Position numbers and translations under genes: made by a program. Positions 23,464-28,123 of a stretch of 28,123 nt of DNA are shown here, piece after piece. The stretch spans positions 1-28,123 of the forward strand of contig JBDTVS010000176.1 of assembly GCA_040007095.1 (NCBI GenBank), in the 5' to 3' direction. The stretch is from JBDTVS01 sp040007095 (GTDB taxonomy: Bacteria; Acidobacteriota; Vicinamibacteria; Vicinamibacterales; CAVVIG01). Positions within the stretch are counted from its first letter, which is position 1. Each line of letters begins with the position of its first letter. A model generated the notes under the pieces. The model saw only the letters and a program-made list of their open reading frames with translations, ran no database searches and was not told the origin of the DNA.

Positions 23464-24105
23464 CTAGACACCCCGGGTGGCAGGGTGCCAGATGAACTTG
23501 TGAATCTGCAGCTGGAGCCGGGCCGGCAATCGGTCGGCGAGCATCCATTCGGAAAGCGTCCGCGCATCGAGCTCGCCGTGCACCGGCGAGATCAGAACCG
23601 CCGCGCAACGCGGCGCGAGGTCGTGGCGCAGGGCGACATCGCGCGCGAACTCGTAGTCGGTCCGGTCCTTGACGACGAACTTCACCTGGTCGTGGGGCGA
23701 CAGCCAGTCGAGATTGCGCCACTCGTTCTTGTCGGCCTCTCCGCTCCCCGGGCACTTGACGTCCACGATCTTGATGACGTCAGGAGGCACGCGGTCGATC
23801 GGCCGGTGACCGCCGGTCTCGAGCATCACCGTACGGCCCCGGGCGAGCAGCCGCGACATGAGGCTATACACGTCTTCCTGCAGGAGCGGCTCGCCCCCCG
23901 TGATCTCGACCAGCGGGCAATCGTGGCGTTCCACCGCGTCGATCACCTCGTCCACCGTCTGCTTGCGCCCTTCGTGAAAGGCATAAGCGGTGTCGCACCA
24001 GGTGCAGCGTAGATCGCACGCCGTCAACCTGACGAACACGCAGGGCCGGCCGGCGTGTGTCGACTCCCCTTGAATGGAATAGAAAATTTCGTTGATCGTC
24101 AACAT
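23464..24105 (-). CDS. queE: 7-carboxy-7-deazaguanine synthase (radical SAM)
   Basis: A radical SAM enzyme that rearranges 6-carboxytetrahydropterin to 7-carboxy-7-deazaguanine. The 213 residues begin MLTINEIFYSIQGEST, the typical QueE start, and carry the cluster motif CDLRCTWC (C30, C34, C37; CxxxCxxC) and GGEPLLQ (70-76). The ATG at 24105 is chosen on this basis; an in-frame ATG at 24132 lies at the -10-like GATAAT (24131-24136) and is less likely. No clear ribosome-binding site is seen. It is first of queE-queC-kinase. The promoter region is overlapped by one arm of the nested palindromic element. Confidence 0.93.
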   Translation of the reverse strand: MLTINEIFYSIQGESTHAGRPCVFVRLTACDLRCTWCDTAYAFHEGRKQTVDEVIDAVERHDCPLVEITGGEPLLQEDVYSLMSRLLARGRTVMLETGGHRPIDRVPPDVIKIVDVKCPGSGEADKNEWRNLDWLSPHDQVKFVVKDRTDYEFARDVALRHDLAPRCAAVLISPVHGELDARTLSEWMLADRLPARLQLQIHKFIWHPATRGV

Positions 24106-24130
24106 GTGTACACAAAGCCCAGCGTCCTCC

Positions 24131-24136
24131 ATTATC
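24131..24136 (-). promoter_or_regulatory. Possible -10 of queE operon
   Basis: GATAAT on the minus strand (five of six to consensus) lies about 26 bases before the queE ATG. No -35 match is clear; the upstream bases belong to the arm of the nested palindromic element (from 24139), so that element could be part of the promoter. Confidence 0.4.
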
Positions 24137-24138
24137 CT

Positions 24139-24300
24139 AGCAGCCCGTGGTAAAAGTCTGGCGGCGCACCGAGACGGGCGAGGCGCCCCGCGGGCAAGGC
24201 GCGACGACCGAGAATACCGTGAGTATTTGAGTGAGGAGCAACGCAGCCCCCGGGGATGCATCGCCCGTCGAATGCAGCCAGACTTTCACCACTGGCTGCT
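24139..24300. repeat. Nested palindromic intergenic element (full copy)
   Basis: A 162-bp element with three nested pairs of arms. The outer arms 24139-24165 and 24274-24300 are reverse complements at 24 of 27 positions. The middle arms GACGGGCGA (24173-24181) and TCGCCCGTC (24261-24269) are perfect. The core hairpin is AATAC (24213-24217) with GTATT (24223-24227). The core and the following 20 bases match bases 1-40 of this window. It lies between the divergent queE and ArsC-like genes. No transposase or coding frame is inside. It may be a REP/MITE-like repeat or a structured RNA. Confidence 0.7.
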
Positions 24301-24357
24301 GGCCTGAAGCGCGCCATCATGAGCCCGATGCGGGGCCGCGGCCTGGAGCTGATCGCG

Positions 24358-24705
24358 ATGAGCCAACCGACGTTCTACTGGAAGCCGACCTGCACGACCT
24401 GCCGGAACGCCAGACGCTTTCTGGCTGATGCCGGCCTCGACGTGCACGAGGTCGACATCAACCGCCAGCCGCCCTCACGGCAATTCCTCGAGGAGCACGT
24501 TGATGCCGATCGCTTCCTCGATTTCGTCAGCACGCACAGTCCGGTCTTCAAGCAGCGCCCGCTGCCTCAGTCGAAGCAGGAAGCGATAGACCTGATGATG
24601 CAGAACGCCAACCTGATCAAGCGGCCGGTCCTCGTGAACGGGTCGACGGTCGTGTTCGGCTTCGACAAGAAGCGATACGCCATCGAGATCGCGAAGGGCC
24701 GATAG
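24358..24705 (+). CDS. ArsC/Spx-family protein
   Basis: A 115-residue thioredoxin-fold protein of the arsenate reductase/Spx/YffB group. CTTC (12-15) follows the first strand in FYWKPTCTTCRNARRFL, giving a CxxC like Spx rather than the single Cys of classical ArsC. KRPVLVNGSTVVFGFDKKRY near the C-terminus is typical of the family. The ATG at 24358 has GGAG nine bases upstream; two nearer-5' ATGs are in frame. No ars genes are adjacent, so arsenate reduction should not be assumed. It is followed after about 40 bases by the DUF72 gene in the same direction and may share its mRNA. Confidence 0.82.
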   Translation: MSQPTFYWKPTCTTCRNARRFLADAGLDVHEVDINRQPPSRQFLEEHVDADRFLDFVSTHSPVFKQRPLPQSKQEAIDLMMQNANLIKRPVLVNGSTVVFGFDKKRYAIEIAKGR

Positions 24706-24744
24706 CGCAGGCGGGGCGGGTGGGGGAAGCAGGGCGGTGCATGA

Positions 24745-25731
24745 GTGGGTGATCTGCGGATTGGAACCAGCGGGTGGAACTATCCCGCCGGGCAGGGGAC
24801 GTGGAACGGCATCTTCTATCCTCCTTCCCGCGGCCGGGCCAGAGGCTTCGACGAGCTGTCGTTCTACGCCGAGCATTTCGACACCGTCGAAGTGAACTCG
24901 ACGTTCTACGGCCTGCCACGGGCCGAGGTCTGCCGGACCTGGCGCGATCGGACACCAAACGGCTTCGAGTTCTCCGTGAAGCTCTATCAGAAGTTCACGC
25001 ATCCGGAGATGTTCAAGCAGCAGCTGTCGCGTGGGCTCTCCAAGGCCGGCGCGGGTCTTTCGTTCGAGGATCCCGACGATCGGGGGCGACTCGACGCAAT
25101 GGCCAGACCCAATCAGACTGACCTCGATCAATTCCGCTTCGGCATCGAGCCGCTCGCTGCGGCCGGCAAGCTCGGCGCCATCCTCACGCAGTTTCCCGCC
25201 AGCTTCAAGGATGCGCCGGCCTCGCGCGACGCTCTCGCGCAACTGCTTCACGCCTTGTCTGGCTACCGCGTCGCCGTCGAGCTGCGGCACAAGAGCTGGA
25301 GCGATCACCTCGGCGCAACCCTCGCGCTCCTCAACGAACTCGGCGCGGCCTGGGTCCAGATCGACGAGCCCAAGTTCCGTTTCTCGATCCGGCAGAACCA
25401 TCTGCCCAACGTCGCGACCTTCTACTACATGCGGCTGCACGGCCGGAACGCCGAAAAATGGTGGCGGCACGACAAGGCGGAGGACCGGTACGACTACTTG
25501 TACTCGGCCGACGAGCTGCAGGAATTTTCAGATACGGCCGGCGCCGCCCGCACGCTGGTGAAGAAGCTGTACCTCTACACCAACAATCACTTCTCGGCCA
25601 AGTCGGTGGCCAATGCCGTGATGATCAAGAAACAGCTGGATGAGCCGATCGATGGGGCGTACCCGGACGCGTTTCTCGCACGATACCCGGAGCTCGCCGG
25701 CGTCATTCCTTCACGTACATCCGTCGAATGA
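24745..25731 (+). CDS. DUF72 (YecE-like) TIM-barrel protein
   Basis: A 328-residue member of the DUF72 family, widespread and of unknown function. Typical motifs are the N-terminal IGTSGWNYP (6-14), FDTVEVNSTFYGLP (about 46-59), FEFSVKLYQKFTH, LGAILTQFP and FYYMRLHGRN. The fold is a TIM barrel. The GTG start at 24745 is uncertain and lacks a strong ribosome-binding site. Its 3' end overlaps the convergent cyclophilin gene by 29 bases. Upstream is the ArsC/Spx-like gene. No role can be inferred beyond the family. Confidence 0.88.
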   Translation: MGDLRIGTSGWNYPAGQGTWNGIFYPPSRGRARGFDELSFYAEHFDTVEVNSTFYGLPRAEVCRTWRDRTPNGFEFSVKLYQKFTHPEMFKQQLSRGLSKAGAGLSFEDPDDRGRLDAMARPNQTDLDQFRFGIEPLAAAGKLGAILTQFPASFKDAPASRDALAQLLHALSGYRVAVELRHKSWSDHLGATLALLNELGAAWVQIDEPKFRFSIRQNHLPNVATFYYMRLHGRNAEKWWRHDKAEDRYDYLYSADELQEFSDTAGAARTLVKKLYLYTNNHFSAKSVANAVMIKKQLDEPIDGAYPDAFLARYPELAGVIPSRTSVE

Positions 25732-26248
25732 CGTCGCCTCGCTGAATCGTCTCGGGGATCTCTTCACCCATCACGAGGTGGCCGAAGACGGTGTACTTCC
25801 CGTTGAGGTCGTCGCGACCCGCCAGCGTTACGTAGAGCTGGCTGTCGCCGAGGGCCGGATCGCCAGGATGCGCCATGCCCACCGCGCCCTTCGTGTGCGT
25901 GCGCTTCTTCGCCAGTTCCGCGGTACCGATTGGCGCCCCGCTCGACGCTGCCGCCCCGCGGCCCCACTGCGCCTCAGTCGATTCGTCGCGCGACCGCGGA
26001 TCGCCCCATTGAACCAGGAAGCCGGCCAGCGCCCGGTGGAAGCGTTGACCGTCGTAGAACCCGCGTTTGACCAACGCGACGACGTGCGCCACCGTTTTCG
26101 GCGCCTCGGCCGGATACGTCTCGAACGCGAACGTGCCCCGCGACGTCTCGACGACGATGACCGGCGCATTGGTGGCCTGTGCAGGCAACCACACCGCCGC
26201 CGCCCACAGACCGCCAAGCACAAGAGCGACCACCGCGAGGGCGCGCAT
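25703..26248 (-). CDS. Secreted cyclophilin-type peptidyl-prolyl isomerase
   Basis: A 181-residue isomerase speeding proline cis-trans changes in exported proteins. A signal peptide covers about residues 1-25 (MRALAVVALVLGG, cut near AQA). The cyclophilin core shows VETSRGTFAFETYPAEAPKTVAHVV, GFYDGQRFHRALAGFLVQWGDP and GAVGMAHPGDPALGDSQLYVTL, with YTVFGHLVMG; the catalytic Arg is in FHR. The ATG at 26248 starts two bases after the endonuclease III stop, so it is coupled to it; an in-frame extension upstream runs inside nth. The gene ends inside the DUF72 gene on the other strand. Confidence 0.9.
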   Translation of the reverse strand: MRALAVVALVLGGLWAAAVWLPAQATNAPVIVVETSRGTFAFETYPAEAPKTVAHVVALVKRGFYDGQRFHRALAGFLVQWGDPRSRDESTEAQWGRGAAASSGAPIGTAELAKKRTHTKGAVGMAHPGDPALGDSQLYVTLAGRDDLNGKYTVFGHLVMGEEIPETIQRGDVIRRMYVKE

Positions 26249-26250
26249 CG

Positions 26251-26961
26251 TCACACCGCGACCTTCTTCAGTGCGGTCGTCGAAACCCGCGTCACACCCA
26301 CGCGCGGACAATACTCGCTGATGGCGCAGTCGTCGCAACGCGGATAAAGCGGGCGGCAGACATTCTGTCCCCACGTCACCAGGTAGAGATTGATGAACGG
26401 CCACCATGTCTGATCGGTTGACGCGTACAACGCCTGCTCGGTCTCGTCAGGGGTTCGCGTCGTCACCCATCCGAGCCGATTCGAGATTCGGTGGACGTGC
26501 GTGTCAACGCAGATGTTCTTCAGGCTCTTGAACGCCAGAATCAGTACCAGGTTGGCGGTCTTGCGCCCCACCCCAGGCAGCGTCAACAGCTCCGCCATCG
26601 TCCCGGGCACTCGGCCGCCGAATCGTTCGTCGAGAATCCGGCAGCTGGCCTTCACATGACGGGCCTTGTGCCGGTAGAAGCTCACCGGATAGATGAGGCG
26701 CTCGATCTGCTTCACCGTGAGCCGGGCCAGCGTCCGAGGTGTGCGTGCCACCGCGAAGAGCCGTGTGGAGGCGGCCAGCGTCGTCGCGTCCTGCGTGCGT
26801 GCCGAGAGGAGCGTCGCGATCAGCACTTGAAAGGGATCGTCTTCCTGACTCTCCGAGATCTTCTCGACCGCGGGCAATTCGAGACCGTCGACGGCGCGAG
26901 CGAGCGCCCGCATCACCGGTTCGACCGGCGCGGCCGGTTTGCTGGCGCGAGCTCTGGTCAT
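26251..26961 (-). CDS. nth: Endonuclease III
   Basis: A DNA glycosylase/AP lyase that removes oxidised pyrimidines. The 236 residues contain the helix-hairpin-helix LPGVGRKTANLVL (128-140) with catalytic Lys134, the catalytic Asp153 in CVDTHVHRISNRLG, and a [4Fe-4S] motif at C202, C209, C212, C218 (C-x6-C-x2-C-x5-C). All key residues are present. The N-terminal 35 residues are an extension with no clear motif. The ATG overlaps the stop of the upstream dehydrogenase by four bases (ATGA), and the cyclophilin start is two bases after its own stop: a tight three-gene operon. Confidence 0.95.
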   Translation of the reverse strand: MTRARASKPAAPVEPVMRALARAVDGLELPAVEKISESQEDDPFQVLIATLLSARTQDATTLAASTRLFAVARTPRTLARLTVKQIERLIYPVSFYRHKARHVKASCRILDERFGGRVPGTMAELLTLPGVGRKTANLVLILAFKSLKNICVDTHVHRISNRLGWVTTRTPDETEQALYASTDQTWWPFINLYLVTWGQNVCRPLYPRCDDCAISEYCPRVGVTRVSTTALKKVAV

Positions 26962-27896
26962 GTCAGAACGGGCGTCAGCGGCGGCAGGCCGGCCAGCACG
27001 GCCGCCACGTTACTCACGGCGAGATTGGCCATTGCCGTCCGTGTCTCGGTTGTCGCGCTGCCCAGATGAGGCACGAGCAGCACGTTCTCGAGCGTCAGCA
27101 GATCGGCATGCACAATCGGTTCGTTCTCATACACGTCGAGGGCCGCGCCGGCAATCAGCCGCTGCTCCAGGGCCCAGGCGAGCGCCGCTTCTTCGACCAC
27201 CAGCCCGCGCGCCGTGTTGATCAGGTAGGCCGATCGCTTCATGCGGGTCAGTGCCCGTTTGTCGATGAGATGACGTGTGCGCGGCGTCTGCGGCACGTGC
27301 AACGAGACGATATCCGAGGTGTTGAGCAGGCGGTCGAGCGACATCCGCTCCCACGGGCCCTCGGTCTCCACCTCATCCGCGTAGGCGACGTGCATCCCGA
27401 ACGCCGGTGCCCGGGCTGCGACCGCTCGGCCGATGCGCCCGAACCCGACCAACCCCAACTGCTTGCCGGTCAACTCGCTGCCGAGCATGAAGTCGAGCGC
27501 GAACCCCTTCCAGCCGTGCCGGCGAACGAGGCGATCGCCTTCCGCCAGGCGCCTCGTGATCGCCAGGATCATGCCCCACGTGAAATGCGCGACCGAATCC
27601 GTCAGCACATCAGGCGTGTTCGTGACGACGACGCCACGCGATCGGGCGTGGGCGACATCGATATTGTTGTAGCCGACGGCGATGTTCGCCACCACCTTCA
27701 GCAGTGCGCCAGCGTCGATCAGGCTCTGGTTGATATCGTCGGTCGCGACGCAGACGAGCGCGTCCTTGTCGGCGATCCGCTGCCTCAACAGCTCGGGAGG
27801 CATCGCCCCCTCGGAGTACACCTCGACAGTGCCGATCTCCTGGAGCCTGGCGATGACGGCTGAGCGAAGGGGACGGGTTACGAGAATCGCGGGCAT
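26958..27896 (-). CDS. D-2-hydroxyacid dehydrogenase (glyoxylate/hydroxypyruvate reductase-like)
   Basis: An NAD(P)-dependent cytoplasmic dehydrogenase of the GyaR/GhrB/GRHPR type, probably reducing glyoxylate or hydroxypyruvate or oxidising D-glycerate. The 312 residues hold the nucleotide motif GFGRIG (151-156) and the catalytic set Arg230 (INTARGLVV), Glu259 (DVYENEP) and His277 (VPHLGSAT). NIAVGYNNID (71-80) is the conserved substrate loop. The ATG at 27896 has no obvious ribosome-binding site. It is first in a unit with nth and the cyclophilin. The exact substrate cannot be fixed from sequence. Confidence 0.9.
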   Translation of the reverse strand: MPAILVTRPLRSAVIARLQEIGTVEVYSEGAMPPELLRQRIADKDALVCVATDDINQSLIDAGALLKVVANIAVGYNNIDVAHARSRGVVVTNTPDVLTDSVAHFTWGMILAITRRLAEGDRLVRRHGWKGFALDFMLGSELTGKQLGLVGFGRIGRAVAARAPAFGMHVAYADEVETEGPWERMSLDRLLNTSDIVSLHVPQTPRTRHLIDKRALTRMKRSAYLINTARGLVVEEAALAWALEQRLIAGAALDVYENEPIVHADLLTLENVLLVPHLGSATTETRTAMANLAVSNVAAVLAGLPPLTPVLT

Positions 27897-28123
27897 GACG
27901 TCATCGAGTCATTCGACCATCGCGCCGGCGACGGCACATCGAGCCGAAGTTCGACCATTCAATGCCTGAACGGCCAAATCCGAATACGACCTTCACCGCG
28001 GACGCCGCGGGAGAAGAACCCTACCACGGTCTGGCCAAGAGCCGGACACTACGTACAAAGCCGAAACGGTCTAGTGTCGTGTCTCAGAAGTTCGTTGGCA
28101 AATTTTCCGGGCGCGGCGCCCGG
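27897..28123. other. Terminal intergenic region with half REP copy and possible IS end
   Basis: No gene is seen. It holds a half copy of the REP-like element (AGCCGGACACTACG, 28040-28053). From 28072 it reads TAGTGTCGTGTCTCAG followed by AAGTTCGTTGGC, which resembles, from memory, ends of IS630-like elements that insert at TA. The window closes on a 17-base palindrome, CCGGGCGCGGCGCCCGG (28107-28123). No transposase coding is visible before the edge. Confidence 0.4.

Noticed and set aside
24358..24705. Calling the gene arsC (arsenate reductase)
   Set aside because: It has a CxxC like Spx/YffB proteins and no ars neighbours, so only the family is supported.

Overview
This is a GC-rich, gene-dense chromosomal segment of a free-living bacterium. 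The mix of housekeeping genes, an ABC-2 transporter operon with GldG/DUF4340-type subunits, a LysW-like carrier, short overlapping operons and several dispersed palindromic intergenic repeats fits Acidobacteriota (perhaps Vicinamibacteria). That placement is inference; no rRNA or other phylogenetic marker lies in the window. I saw no tRNA, rRNA, CRISPR array or complete mobile element.

Layout. 1-1830: a pyrimidine unit on the minus strand, pyrR-pyrB (4-bp overlap), with an extended -10 promoter and a PyrR-binding RNA hairpin in the 5' leader. 1855-3600: a membrane-anchored alkaline-phosphatase-superfamily hydrolase. 3858-5986: pyrK, pyrD (class 1B dihydroorotate dehydrogenase) and a glutaredoxin-like gene; pyrK and pyrD both look leaderless. 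6085-9691: a Pal/OmpA lipoprotein, a leaderless methyltransferase and a large GT-C membrane glycosyltransferase. 9818-10910: a LysW-like carrier overlapping a LarE-type sulfur transferase. 11162-13087: a CNNM/CBS/CorC transporter facing a peroxiredoxin. 13357-19731: a five-gene operon with an ABC ATPase, an ABC-2 permease, a GldG-like subunit, a DUF4340 protein and a PBP4-type peptidase. 19733-20926: a small patch with a HEAT-like mini-gene, a possible frameshifted remnant and an ankyrin gene. 20957-24105: queE-queC-histidine kinase on the minus strand. 24358-25731: an ArsC/Spx-like protein and a DUF72 protein. 25703-27896: a 2-hydroxyacid dehydrogenase, endonuclease III and a secreted cyclophilin on the minus strand.

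How the genes work together. PyrB, PyrK and PyrD cover two steps of de novo UMP synthesis, with PyrR as UMP sensor; pyrC, E and F are not here. QueE and QueC make preQ0, and the kinase behind them is probably co-transcribed. The 13357-19731 operon looks like an envelope machine linked to peptidoglycan trimming.

The least explained parts are intergenic. There is a nested palindromic element (full at 24139-24300, partial at 1-40) with a covarying stem, a REP-like family built on GTCCGGCTGAAGCCGGAC, several other inverted repeats near gene ends, and a recurrent TANNNT-N6-start arrangement implying leaderless mRNAs. The LysW/LarE pair is the most interesting protein-level lead.
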